A stretch of DNA of 30,429 nucleotides from JBCAWW01 sp039024315 (GCA_039024315.1 JBCCQN010000089.1:1-30429), one strand, 5' to 3'; counted from the first letter of the stretch, positions 7,359-15,041 are shown. The notes: generated by a model not told the origin, from the sequence alone. Program-made: numbers and translations.

Positions 7359-9773
7359 ATGCGCTACTTACTCCCTTTCCTACTTGCCGGCTTTGTCCTC
7401 ATCGGTGCTTGCCAGAGCTCTCCTAACCAAAGCTCTATGGCTGATATATTGGCTCAAAGTGAACACATTAGTGGTCGCGAGGCTTATCTCAATTCTCCTT
7501 ATGTCACTGCCGGAGATCGCGTTTACATGGTTGGACATCAAGACGGTAGTTTTCCTGATTTGGGCTGGCATGTAAAAGGAGAGATGGGAGGTATCTGGGA
7601 TCACCCGATCAAATTGATGGATGGTTTTAGCGCTGCAATGCTCATGGGAGAGCAAACTTACTGCCTCAACCAAGCAGATTCTTTTGTCAACTATCCTTTT
7701 GCCAACCGTCATTATTTTTCTACCCCTGCGGGGAACGTTGCAGTCGAACGGCTACAGTTTGTCCCCGATGCCACCGAAGCGGTGGTCGTGCAGTATCGCT
7801 TCCAAAACCGCCAAAAGGATCCCCAAAGCTTTGCCTTTACCTTCAATGGCATGAGCGATCTGCGGCCCGTCTGGCTAGGGGAACGCACCAATATGATCGA
7901 CGGAGCTGATAGCTGGCGTTGGGACGAAGCCACCCAAACGCTTATCGCGAAAGACAGCCTCAACCCCTGGTATGTCATCGTAGGGACTGAACGTTCGGCG
8001 ACCAGCCATAAACTCAATGATACCAGCTGTGAATTTACTCGTAGAGGTCTCGGCCGCAATGCATCTCTGACTTATCAAATAGACTTAGCGCCCCATGCTA
8101 GCGAAGAGCTGACTTTTATTATCGCGGGTTCCTACCAATCTCAGGATGCAGCGCAGCAGACTTACCGTGATTTAGTGAGCTCCTGCGGAGAACGCTTAGT
8201 CAGCAAACAAAAACGTTATGAGCAAATCGCCCAGACAGCTCAGCTCAGTATCCCTGACAAAGATTTGGAACAGGCCTATCGCTGGCTCAAGTACAATACG
8301 GATTGGTTGATCAGGGATGTGCCAGAAGTGGGACGGGGTATAGGCGCAGGTATCCCAGACTATCCTTGGTGGTTTGGGGTAGATAGCGAATATGCCTTGC
8401 GAGCCATCATGGCGGTTGGCAAACGTGAGATCGTTTATGAGACCATCGATTTGCTGGACAAACTCTCCCGCCAAACCAACCAAAATGGCCGCATCGTCCA
8501 TGAAGTCTCCACCAATGGCGCAGTTTTCAATCCCGGCAACATCAATGAAACGCCTCAATTTGCAACTCTGATTTGGGAGGTTTATCGCTGGAATGGCGAC
8601 AAAGCCTTTCTCCAAAAGTATTTTCCTACTGTACAGCAAGGCCTCGAATGGCTGGTCCGCGAAACGGATAAAGACGGTAATCTACTACCAGATGGCTTTG
8701 GTATCATGGAGATCCATGGCCTTGATAGTGAAATGATAGACGTAGCGGCTTACTCCCAAAAAGCCTTTGCTGATGCGGCTAAGATTGCAGCTGCTTTAGG
8801 CAAAACTGATTTGGCGCAGGGCTATGCAGACAAAGCCGCTCAACTCAAAGAAATCATCAATACAGAATTTTGGGTAGATGATGCGGGTTCTTTCGCAGAT
8901 TTTATCGGTACCACCGAGCAAGCCCTTCATCTCATCGAAGACGCCATCGTGCGGGCGGATACTTTGGACAAGCCTTGGGCCGTCAAAGAGCTTAAGGCGA
9001 CCCGAGCCCGTATCTCGAGGCTACCCTTACAGCAAAAGCAAGGCTTCGTCCTCCACCACAATTGGGTAGTCAATACCCCCATGGAAATTGGGATCGTCGA
9101 TACGGCGAGAGCATTGCGTGCTCTGGAGACTGGCAGCCAGTTTGTCAATCCTTATGGTTTGTTTGTCACGGGGATCGACCGAGATGAGACCGCTGGTAAG
9201 GACGAAAGTTCCTTCGCCGCCGGCAAAAAGGTCTTTTCTTACACAGGGGCAGTGATGACCTTACCTACGGGCGTGATGGCCGTTGCCGAAAACCAATATG
9301 GTCGTCCCGACCGCGCGCTGGATTACCTTCAGCGCTTAGGGCGAAGCTTTAGTTTTGCGCTCCCCGGTTCGATTTATGAGGTCTCGCCAGATTTTGGGAT
9401 GATGACCCAAGCTTGGAATCTCTATGGCTTTGCCATTCCGATTGTCCAGCAATTTTTTGGTATCCAACCCAGTGCTGCTCAACGCAAAACACGCATCCAG
9501 CCCTTAATGCCAGAGGAGTGGGCCAATGCCAAACTCGAAAATGTACTCGTGGGTGATAATAATCTGACCATCACATACCAAAAAGAGGGCGATCAAAGCC
9601 TACTCCATATTCAGCAAAGTCAAGCAGACTGGACGCTAGAAATTGCCTTTCCTATCGGTAAGTTTAGCCAGTGGCAAGTCAATGGGGAGTCTTCTCTGCC
9701 CTTAGAAGAAAACGGCTTTGAGGTGATGCAGTTGGAGGGGCAAGACTTGCAGATCGTATTGAGCACGGAGTAA
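7359..9773 (+). CDS. lipoprotein glycoside hydrolase, glycogen-debranching / six-hairpin type
   Basis: 804 residues. A lipoprotein signal with lipobox LIGAC (Cys18) points to a periplasmic or surface-exposed enzyme. Residues of about 30-280 are beta-rich, in keeping with the N-terminal sandwich of this class. From about 290 to 700 there is an (alpha/alpha)6 barrel typical of amylo-alpha-1,6-glucosidase-like enzymes, with DYPWWFGVDSEYALRAI at about 334-350 (the motif bearing a conserved acidic residue), NETPQFATLIWEVYRW near 398, FGIMEIHGLDSEMIDVAAYS near 450 and EVSPDFGMMTQAWNLYGFA near 680. A short C-terminal beta region closes the chain. It probably trims an external glucan or related oligosaccharide; substrate specificity cannot be told from this. 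No SusC/SusD pair is nearby. It is transcribed alone and a foldback repeat follows its stop codon. Confidence 0.85.
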   Translation: MRYLLPFLLAGFVLIGACQSSPNQSSMADILAQSEHISGREAYLNSPYVTAGDRVYMVGHQDGSFPDLGWHVKGEMGGIWDHPIKLMDGFSAAMLMGEQTYCLNQADSFVNYPFANRHYFSTPAGNVAVERLQFVPDATEAVVVQYRFQNRQKDPQSFAFTFNGMSDLRPVWLGERTNMIDGADSWRWDEATQTLIAKDSLNPWYVIVGTERSATSHKLNDTSCEFTRRGLGRNASLTYQIDLAPHASEELTFIIAGSYQSQDAAQQTYRDLVSSCGERLVSKQKRYEQIAQTAQLSIPDKDLEQAYRWLKYNTDWLIRDVPEVGRGIGAGIPDYPWWFGVDSEYALRAIMAVGKREIVYETIDLLDKLSRQTNQNGRIVHEVSTNGAVFNPGNINETPQFATLIWEVYRWNGDKAFLQKYFPTVQQGLEWLVRETDKDGNLLPDGFGIMEIHGLDSEMIDVAAYSQKAFADAAKIAAALGKTDLAQGYADKAAQLKEIINTEFWVDDAGSFADFIGTTEQALHLIEDAIVRADTLDKPWAVKELKATRARISRLPLQQKQGFVLHHNWVVNTPMEIGIVDTARALRALETGSQFVNPYGLFVTGIDRDETAGKDESSFAAGKKVFSYTGAVMTLPTGVMAVAENQYGRPDRALDYLQRLGRSFSFALPGSIYEVSPDFGMMTQAWNLYGFAIPIVQQFFGIQPSAAQRKTRIQPLMPEEWANAKLENVLVGDNNLTITYQKEGDQSLLHIQQSQADWTLEIAFPIGKFSQWQVNGESSLPLEENGFEVMQLEGQDLQIVLSTE
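8180..8198 (+). repeat. hairpin-AACGCTTA-like sequence inside the glycosidase gene
   Basis: CTCC-tgc-GGAG followed by AACGCTTA, coding for part of SCGERLV. Fourth stem sequence seen with the same layout; may be codon-driven. Confidence 0.45.
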
Positions 9774-9818
9774 AAAGTATTCAGTACATACAAAAAGTCT
9801 CTCCGAACCACAGAGCAC
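9774..9818 (+). repeat. foldback dispersed repeat, copy B (truncated)
   Basis: AAAGTATTCAGTACATACAAAAAGTCT and CCGAACCACA match the left arm and centre of copy A; the right arm is missing. It starts at the glycosidase stop codon and runs directly into a hairpin element. Confidence 0.65.
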
Positions 9819-9836
9819 AAGCGTTCTGCGAAGCAG
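9818..9836 (-). repeat. hairpin-AACGCTTA element, copy 3
   Basis: Minus strand CTGC-ttc-GCAG followed by AACGCTTG. The 18 bases from AAGCGTT through the hairpin are identical to copy 2. Confidence 0.8.
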
Positions 9837-9868
9837 TAAAAAAACGAATGCTCTAAGCTGCTTTGAGC

Positions 9869-10711
9869 CTAACTGCCTTCAATTTCGATTCCTTTGCGTA
9901 AGGCCTGAAGGCTTTTCACCTTTTGCTCGTCTTTCGCACGTTCGTAACCCTTAATCTGTCGCTCAATTAGGGCAAGCACGAGATAGATCTTGGAGCTAGG
10001 CTCGTAGTATTCGGCCTTGTCCTCCACTTTCATCTCTGCCAAAAATCGGCTCAGGTCCGCTCGTACAAAAAAGGCCCCTTGATTAAAGACATCGATAAAA
10101 AATTCATTTTGACTATCTCGATAGACTAAGACGAAATAGTCAGGAAGCAAAATGCCTTCGATGGGAATTTGGAGTTCGGCGCAGACGGCCATATAAAGCA
10201 AACCCAAAGACAAGGGGCTTCCTTGCTTAGTCTCAACCAAGGTGTTGAGATTATAATTTTGGGGCAGATGAGGGCTCCGCTGATTAGCGCGGTACTTTTC
10301 CTTAGTAAACAACATCCGATTGACTACCATCAGCTGCTCTGGCACATTCATACCCGAACGTAATTCTAGCCAAATACGATTTACCAAGCGGTTGATCGCC
10401 TTGCGATAAAGGTCAATATCCAATTCAGAATAATGAAACTGGGTTACATAAAACCAGCCTTCCAATAGGTCAGAACCACCTTTGGCTCGCCACTCTCGCA
10501 ATGATTGTATGGTCTTACGGGATTGAATTAAATGAATGACATCCTCGATGCGACTTTGCATCAAATCATCTTCACTTGACTCCCACGCTCTTTCTAATTG
10601 AGGGATTACGGTCTGTCCCAATCCTAATAACTGCTGCTCCACATGAGCCTTGACGCCTGGATCTTCATCATCCAATAAGCTAATCAAGGCCTTAAGTTCC
10701 GTCTCTTTCAT
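9869..10711 (-). CDS. SirB1 / transglutaminase-like family protein
   Basis: 280 residues, no signal peptide, so cytoplasmic. The N-terminal 70 residues are helical with HEAT-like spacing (DDEDPGVKAHVEQQLLGLG). The core from about 90 to 215 matches the SirB1 N-terminal (transglutaminase core-2) family: GSPLSLGLLYMAVCAELQIPIEGI followed by LPDYFVLVY and then FIDVFNQGAFF. In this family the histidine of LPGHF is usual; here it is LPDYF, so the classical catalytic arrangement may be altered. Related proteins are annotated as regulators or proteases without firm biochemistry. It stands alone, convergent with the glycosidase and divergent from the AraC gene, with a 350-bp upstream region holding a terminator. 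Confidence 0.82.
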   Translation of the reverse strand: MKETELKALISLLDDEDPGVKAHVEQQLLGLGQTVIPQLERAWESSEDDLMQSRIEDVIHLIQSRKTIQSLREWRAKGGSDLLEGWFYVTQFHYSELDIDLYRKAINRLVNRIWLELRSGMNVPEQLMVVNRMLFTKEKYRANQRSPHLPQNYNLNTLVETKQGSPLSLGLLYMAVCAELQIPIEGILLPDYFVLVYRDSQNEFFIDVFNQGAFFVRADLSRFLAEMKVEDKAEYYEPSSKIYLVLALIERQIKGYERAKDEQKVKSLQALRKGIEIEGS

Positions 10712-10840
10712 ATAACAATGGCCTTAGATAGAGGCCGATGGGGTGTAGGGAAATAAAGTTTGTTTTACGAGGATATGCGCTCGAAGTTTTGAGGCCACAA
10801 TCTCGTAATTTATAAGGAAATAGACAGGAATAATTGTCAC

Positions 10841-10879
10841 AAAAAATCCCCCAAGCTGTAAGCTGCAATCTTAGGGGAT
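10841..10879 (-). terminator. intrinsic terminator upstream of the SirB1-like gene
   Basis: On the minus strand ATCCCCTAAG (10879-10870) pairs with CTTGGGGGAT (10855-10846) with one G-T pair, then a run of six T. It would end a transcript starting just upstream, 130 bp before the SirB1-like gene. Confidence 0.75.
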
Positions 10880-10882
10880 ACA

Positions 10883-10921
10883 TTAACTAACTACACGAAA
10901 ATGTTTCTTCAGTCTAATCAT
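10883..10921 (-). CDS. 12-residue micro-ORF before a terminator (tentative)
   Basis: The ATG at 10921 opens a 12-codon frame encoding MIRLKKHFRVVS, stop TAA at 10885-10883. The terminator stem starts only 4 bases after the stop. A -7 box (TAGATTTG) lies about 15 bases upstream of the ATG, so transcription would begin a few bases before it. The transcript would be about 90 nt. The peptide is basic (R, K, K, H, R). It could be a leader peptide for attenuation of the SirB1-like gene, a free small protein, or chance in a small RNA. I do not recognise it. Confidence 0.35.
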   Translation of the reverse strand: MIRLKKHFRVVS

Positions 10922-10935
10922 AGGCGCTGCTTTTA

Positions 10936-10943
10936 CAAATCTA
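10936..10943 (-). promoter_or_regulatory. -7 box TAGATTTG for the short minus-strand transcript
   Basis: Exact match to TAnnTTTG on the minus strand. No TTG is present 17-23 bases upstream, so it is a half promoter only. Confidence 0.35.
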
Positions 10944-11061
10944 CTGAGTTTGGGCGTATTTTCGATTGTATTTGAAAACGAAAGCTCAATACTTTGCAAG
11001 CTTTTTTGTACATTATAGACCGTAAAACTCCCGCATTAGGATCTACTACTACGCAATTATT

Positions 11062-11961
11062 ATGCAAGTTTATCGCGAGATTACCCCCGTCACTGAGGAA
11101 GATTTCTTTTTTATCCAGCATCATTATAAACCTGATTTTGACTATCCGATACACGTACATCCAGAGTACGAACTCAATCTAGTACTCAACTGCGAGGGAG
11201 AGCGGATAATTGGCGATTCGGTAGAGCCATTTGGCCCCCTTGACCTCGTCTTGATCGGCCCCAATGTCCACCACAGCTGGGAAAGTAGCCCCTCTTTTCA
11301 AGCCGACAACGCTAAGGTAATTACGATTCAGTTTCGCGAAGACTTATTTGGAGAAACGATGCTCCGCACCAAGTCCATGCACTGTATATTCAAGATGCTA
11401 AAGGACTCCAAGAGAGGGATCGTTTTTTCCGGCGAAACCCTCATAATCGCGATTGAAAAACTAGAAGCGCTTTCTAAACTCCCTTCTAACTTTCAGTCAA
11501 CTTTGCTTTTCATGGAGCTGCTCAATTTCCTAGCCCTTTCTCAAGAGCAAAGGATGCTTATCAGCGAAGGTTTTAATCAACGTACTATTAGCATCCACAG
11601 TAAGCGCATTGATCGGGTGCATAATTTTCTTAAAGACAATTTCACTCGCCCTGTCAGCCTAAAAGAAGTCGCAGAGTTAGCCAATATGAGTGAATCTGCT
11701 TTTAGTCATTTCTTCAAACGCAGTACCAATAAAAGCTTCACCCAATTTTTGATTGACCTACGACTCGGTCATGCGGCCCGTATGCTACTAGAAACTCAGG
11801 AAAATATCAGTCAAATCTGTTATGCCTGCGGTTTCAACAATGTTTCCAACTTCAATAGGCTCTTCAAAAAACATAAAGGGACCACCCCCCAAGATTATCG
11901 CAAGATGTTTTTTGCGACTCCCAACAAAACTCCCTCCCAATTTATCAATCGAACTGCTTAG
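11062..11961 (+). CDS. AraC family transcriptional regulator with cupin domain
   Basis: 299 residues. The N-terminal half is a cupin-type sensor: YPIHVHPEYELNLVLN (28-43) holds the HxHxxxE pattern and LIGPNVHHSW (72-81) supplies further histidines. The C-terminal hundred residues (about 180-285) are the two helix-turn-helix motifs of AraC/XylS: SLKEVAELANMSESAFSHFF and then ISQICYACGFNNVSNFNRLF followed by GTTPQDYRK. It should bind DNA and respond to a small ligand, probably a sugar. The sulfatase gene starts 2 bp after its stop, so the two are almost certainly co-transcribed and this regulator probably controls sulfated-glycan use. Confidence 0.95.
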   Translation: MQVYREITPVTEEDFFFIQHHYKPDFDYPIHVHPEYELNLVLNCEGERIIGDSVEPFGPLDLVLIGPNVHHSWESSPSFQADNAKVITIQFREDLFGETMLRTKSMHCIFKMLKDSKRGIVFSGETLIIAIEKLEALSKLPSNFQSTLLFMELLNFLALSQEQRMLISEGFNQRTISIHSKRIDRVHNFLKDNFTRPVSLKEVAELANMSESAFSHFFKRSTNKSFTQFLIDLRLGHAARMLLETQENISQICYACGFNNVSNFNRLFKKHKGTTPQDYRKMFFATPNKTPSQFINRTA

Positions 11962-11963
11962 CT

Positions 11964-13574
11964 ATGCGTTTTCTCTGGCTAGTTTGTTGCGCGTTTTTGC
12001 TATTGTCAACTAGTCAGCTATTGGCTGATGCGAGGCCTAATATATTGTGGATTACAGTAGAGGATATGAGCCCACGTTTGGGCTGCTATGGGGATAATAC
12101 TATCCCTACTCCTAATATTGATCGGCTTGCGACCGAAGGCCAGCGTTTTACGCAAGCCTATGCAACCTATGGCGTATGTGCGCCATCGCGGCATAGCTTG
12201 ATTATGGGGATGTATCCCACTAGTACAGGGGCTATGCACATGCGCACTTGGAAACGCACTTCAGCTCTCGCTCAAATCACTGACCCAGCTTTGTTGGCTA
12301 TACCGACTTATGAGGCCACTCCACCAGCAGAAGCGCGCTGCTTTAGTGAATACCTACGAATGCAGGGCTACTATTGCACTAATAATTCCAAAAGTGATTA
12401 CCAATTCAGCCCCCCTATCACCGCTTGGGACGAAAGCAACAAGCAAGCCCATTGGCGCAATCGTCCTGATCCAGATCAGCCCTTCTTTGCCGTGATGAAT
12501 AATACCATCCCACACGAGAGTGGGGTGCATAAAGTCCGCTCTCCCCGGGTGGCCGATCCTAGCAAGATCATAGTACCCCCTTATTATCCAGACACCAAAA
12601 CGGTTCGAGAGGATATGGCGAGGCATTATGACAACATCTATGCGATGGATCAATGGGTGGGGCAGCTCCTCGATGAGCTGGCAGAGGATAGTCTATTAGA
12701 CGAGACGATTATTTTCTTTTTTAGCGATCATGGGGATGGTTTGCCGAGAGCCAAGCGCTGGGTTTATGATTCAGGGATCAAGGTCCCCTTAATTGTGCGT
12801 TGGCCAGAAGGCAAAGATGCAAATACGACCAGTGATCGCTTGGTGAGCTTTGTGGACTTTGCCCCCACTATCCTGTCCTTGGCGGGTATTTCTATCCCAG
12901 CATACATGGAAGGCAAGGCATTTTTGGGAGCGCAATCACAGCAAGCTAGGGAATATATTTTTGCCTTTAGAGATCGCATGGACCCAGCGGTGGAAACCAT
13001 CAGAGCGATACGCGACCAGCGCTACAAATACATCCGCAATTACCGACCGGAGCTGCCTTATATTGGCTATTTGCCTTATCGAGATAGAGCGGCGATGATG
13101 CGAGAGATTTTACATTTAGACAGCACAGGCCAATTGGGTCCAGATCAATGGCAATTCACGGCCAAGTCAAAACCGCTTGAGGAACTTTATGATCTGGAAA
13201 ATGATCCCCATGAGATTCACAATTTGGCGGCTAATCCGCTTTATTTCCCTATCCGGGAACGCTTAGCCGGAGCCCTTGCCGCTTGGCAAGCCAGGCATAC
13301 TGATTTAGGCTTTATGCCTGAGACGGAATTAATCAAGCATCTTTGGGGGCCTGATGGCTTACAGCCTCAAACAGCTGCCCCTAAGATTCAGATTACAGAA
13401 GATTCGTTTGAGATTTCCTGCCAAAGTCTCGGTGCCTCTATCGCCTATCGGATCAATGAAGAAAGTCGCTGGCGACTATACTGGGGAAGCGTTCCGCGCA
13501 GCGGCATCCAACAAATCGAAACTAAAGCTATCCGCCTCGGTTGGAAAGAAAGCTCCAGTACATTTTACCCATAA
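11964..13574 (+). CDS. sulfatase, S1 family (heparan N-sulfatase-like)
   Basis: 536 residues with a signal peptide (MRFLWLVCCAFLLLSTSQLLADA), so exported. NILWITVEDMSPRLGCYGD (26-44) is the metal-binding N-terminal motif in the form seen in N-sulfoglucosamine sulfohydrolase-like members. GVCAPSRHSLIMG (from about residue 71) contains the CxPxR sulfatase signature, whose Cys is converted to formylglycine, so an FGE enzyme must be encoded elsewhere. IIFFFSDHGDGLPRAKRWVYDSGIKVPLIVRWP (about 249-281) supplies the second metal site and substrate residues. The last 70 residues look like a chitobiase/hexosaminidase C-terminal beta domain (YRINEESRWRLYWGS, then IETKAIRLGWKES). It removes sulfate esters or N-sulfate from a glycan, probably marine or host polysaccharide. 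A hairpin element lies within the C-terminal coding region (13486-13504). Confidence 0.93.
   Translation: MRFLWLVCCAFLLLSTSQLLADARPNILWITVEDMSPRLGCYGDNTIPTPNIDRLATEGQRFTQAYATYGVCAPSRHSLIMGMYPTSTGAMHMRTWKRTSALAQITDPALLAIPTYEATPPAEARCFSEYLRMQGYYCTNNSKSDYQFSPPITAWDESNKQAHWRNRPDPDQPFFAVMNNTIPHESGVHKVRSPRVADPSKIIVPPYYPDTKTVREDMARHYDNIYAMDQWVGQLLDELAEDSLLDETIIFFFSDHGDGLPRAKRWVYDSGIKVPLIVRWPEGKDANTTSDRLVSFVDFAPTILSLAGISIPAYMEGKAFLGAQSQQAREYIFAFRDRMDPAVETIRAIRDQRYKYIRNYRPELPYIGYLPYRDRAAMMREILHLDSTGQLGPDQWQFTAKSKPLEELYDLENDPHEIHNLAANPLYFPIRERLAGALAAWQARHTDLGFMPETELIKHLWGPDGLQPQTAAPKIQITEDSFEISCQSLGASIAYRINEESRWRLYWGSVPRSGIQQIETKAIRLGWKESSSTFYP
13247..13265 (+). repeat. weak hairpin-AACGCTTA-like sequence inside the sulfatase gene
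   Basis: CCC-tatcc-GGG followed by AACGCTTA (encoding IRERLA). The stem is only 3 bp and the loop 5 bases, so this may be coincidence. Confidence 0.3.
13486..13504 (-). repeat. hairpin-AACGCTTA element, copy 4, inside the sulfatase coding region
   Basis: Minus strand CCGC-tgc-GCGG followed by AACGCTTC. The 18 bases of AAGCGTTCCGCGCAGCGG are identical to the intergenic copy 7 at 27685-27702 (opposite orientation). In the protein it gives GSVPRSG, between two strands of the C-terminal domain. Confidence 0.75.
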
Positions 13575-13606
13575 AAAAACTCCCATCCGGGCAGGATCAG
13601 GAGTTT
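13573..13606 (-). terminator. intrinsic terminator for the small membrane protein gene
   Basis: AAACTCC (13577-13583) pairs with GGAGTTT (13600-13606), with an inner ATCC/GGAT helix. On the minus strand the stem is followed by seven T; on the plus strand no T run follows, so it serves minus-strand transcription from 13990 more than the sulfatase. Confidence 0.65.
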
Positions 13607-13611
13607 AATTT

Positions 13612-13669
13612 GGGCGTTTGGTGTTAAAAGGGCGAAAAGAACGTGGGCGTAAAAATGGCTAAAAGGGCG
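13612..13669. repeat. four irregularly spaced GGGCG boxes in an A-rich tract
   Basis: GGGCG at 13612, 13630, 13645 and 13665 (spacings 18, 15 and 20), each near an A run (AAAAGGGCG, GGGCGTAAAAA, AAAAGGGCG). No gene here. On the minus strand it would lie in the 3' UTR of the small membrane protein. Confidence 0.4.
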
Positions 13670-13795
13670 TTAAAAAGCTGTGTTTGTTTGCGTTGTTATG
13701 CTTTATGTTACGCCTTTTCGGTACAAATAGATACGTCCCAATGGACAAGCGTGTCGTCCTAGTGTACACCTTCCCCTTTTGACTGAGCAAACGCG

Positions 13796-13990
13796 TTAGT
13801 TGTGCGGATCGTTCTTAGAATGCATGCTTTCATCTTCCATCGCCGAAAAGCGGATGATGGCCGAAAAAACGAAACCTACGCCCATACCGATAAACATACC
13901 CGCATTAAACTCTTTGAAAAAATACCCAAGCCCCATACCGACAAACATACATCCGGTGAAGGCCATACCAGCAATTTTGTTCTTATTCAT
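13796..13990 (-). CDS. small two-segment membrane protein
   Basis: 64 residues. Two hydrophobic glycine-rich segments (IAGMAFTGCMFVGMGLGYFF at 7-26 and AGMFIGMGVGFVFSAII at 30-46) are joined by a very short turn, forming a membrane hairpin, and a hydrophilic tail (MEDESMHSKNDPHN) follows. The repeated GMGxG pattern suggests close helix packing. Function unknown. It is monocistronic, with a terminator about 190 bp downstream. The opposite-strand frames over this gene give basic low-complexity translations without membrane segments and were set aside. Confidence 0.75.
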   Translation of the reverse strand: MNKNKIAGMAFTGCMFVGMGLGYFFKEFNAGMFIGMGVGFVFSAIIRFSAMEDESMHSKNDPHN

Positions 13991-14134
13991 GACTATGTGA
14001 TTTGATTGAGATACCTTCTTATATACGCCTTTGTGCGTACTCAGCCAGCTTTACTTGACCAATGGCCAGAGATAATTGATAGATGGGAGCGTATCTTTGG
14101 TGAAGGGCTTGATTATAAATAATAGAAACTCATT

Positions 14135-14162
14135 TTAACTACAGATTTATATTAACTACAGA
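14135..14162 (+). repeat. direct repeat TTAACTACAGA, two copies
   Basis: Exact 11-mers at 14135-14145 and 14152-14162, 17 bp apart, ending 13 bp before the ATG at 14176. Could be a regulator site or part of the leader. Confidence 0.45.
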
Positions 14163-14175
14163 CTCATAAACCTTT

Positions 14176-14730
14176 ATGAAAACCAAAACTATCCTCATTA
14201 TGCTAGCAGCAGTATGCTTTATGAGCAGCGCCTGCGAAAAAAACAAAGTTCGTCAAATCAACAATTGCTGCGAGAACAGTGGCCTCAGACTCGAAGTTGG
14301 GGATCGCTACGTCCATATCAATAGCGCCTTCACGCCCAATGGTGATGGAATCAACGATCTCATGACCGTTTACACCAATGCTGCGTCCGCGATTAGTAGC
14401 TATCGCCTCTTGATTAGAGGGCTAGGGCTCAATCTCTTTGAAACTACTGATATCAACAACTTCTGGACCGGTGCCATCAATGTGGGCAGCGAAGATCCTT
14501 TTCAAGGCGATGCCTTGCCTGTGGTTCGTGCTGGGGAGTACAAAATCAGCGTGGAAGTAGAGTTTACCGATGGTACCATCGTAGAAGGAGAAAGCAACAT
14601 CTGCGTCTATCAGACCTGCGAGCAGGGAAGCAGCGATTTGCTCCTACCTGACAATTGTACTTTCCCCGATCAGTTTGACATAGGGGAGGGCGTCAATAAG
14701 TTCGAAACCAACGAGGTAGATTGTAATTAA
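14176..14730 (+). CDS. lipoprotein with gliding-motility-associated (CHU_C-like) module
   Basis: 184 residues; lipobox SSAC with Cys20. After a cysteine-rich linker (INNCCENSG) the segment VHINSAFTPNGDGINDLMTV (about 47-66) is the hallmark opening of the gliding motility-associated C-terminal domain found in T9SS type B cargo. The following residues (YRLLIRGLGLNLFETTDINNFWTG) match the next part of that domain. Here the module forms almost the whole mature lipoprotein and is followed by an extra Cys-rich tail rather than ending the chain, so it may be a fold used as an anchored domain and not an export signal. The stop codon abuts a foldback repeat. Confidence 0.85.
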   Translation: MKTKTILIMLAAVCFMSSACEKNKVRQINNCCENSGLRLEVGDRYVHINSAFTPNGDGINDLMTVYTNAASAISSYRLLIRGLGLNLFETTDINNFWTGAINVGSEDPFQGDALPVVRAGEYKISVEVEFTDGTIVEGESNICVYQTCEQGSSDLLLPDNCTFPDQFDIGEGVNKFETNEVDCN

Positions 14731-14834
14731 GTACCGAGTAGAAAGTATAAAGTACAGAGAAAAAGGTTCTGCTGAACTGCATAACTCCATTTTTCTAGGT
14801 CTTAATACTAGATACTATAGTCTAGGTACTCAAG
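14728..14834 (+). repeat. foldback dispersed repeat, copy C
   Basis: TAAGTACCGAGTAGAAAGTATAAAGTACAGAG at the left, then CTGAAC...TTTTTCTAGGTCTTAATAC in the centre and ATACTATAGTCTAGGTACT at the right. Closest to copy A in the central block. It begins within the lipoprotein stop codon. Confidence 0.8.
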
Positions 14835-14903
14835 TGGTAAGATAATAGTTTTTAGTATTAAGACTTTGAAAAAACGACCTCAATGGGATACAGGAACGAT
14901 TAT

Positions 14904-14966
14904 TCTGTGTACTGGATACTCCCGATAGCTATCGGGATACTTTCTACTCTGTACTTGATACTTAGA
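14904..14966 (-). repeat. foldback dispersed repeat, copy D (one arm)
   Basis: Minus-strand orientation relative to copy A. It contains the perfect 16-bp palindrome CCCGATAGCTATCGGG (14921-14936) in the place where copy A has CCCGAA/TTCGGG, followed by TACTTTCTACTCTGTACTT. Confidence 0.75.
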
Positions 14967-14967
14967 A

Positions 14968-14986
14968 TTAGCGTTCCGCGAAGCGG
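14968..14986 (-). repeat. hairpin-AACGCTTA element, copy 5
   Basis: Minus strand CCGC-ttc-GCGG followed by AACGCTAA. Immediately beside foldback copy D. Confidence 0.8.
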
Positions 14987-15041
14987 TAAGAACGAAAGAT
15001 GATCCCAGCTCAAAAATGGGAGTCTGCTTCATTTTTAGGGA

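Larger units (their letters stand above)
10712..11061. other. 350-bp region between divergent genes
   Basis: It holds a minus-strand terminator (10841-10879), a 12-codon minus-strand ORF (10883-10921), a minus-strand -7 box (10936-10943), and a weak plus-strand promoter for the AraC gene (TTG, 21-base spacer, TACTTTG near 10965-10995). Confidence 0.55.

Noticed and set aside
10933..11160. 75-codon minus-strand frame over the AraC start
   Set aside because: Antisense shadow of the regulator gene with no supporting features.
13800..14005. Two plus-strand frames of 66-67 codons
   Set aside because: They are antisense to the small membrane protein, whose hydrophobic pattern is much more convincing.
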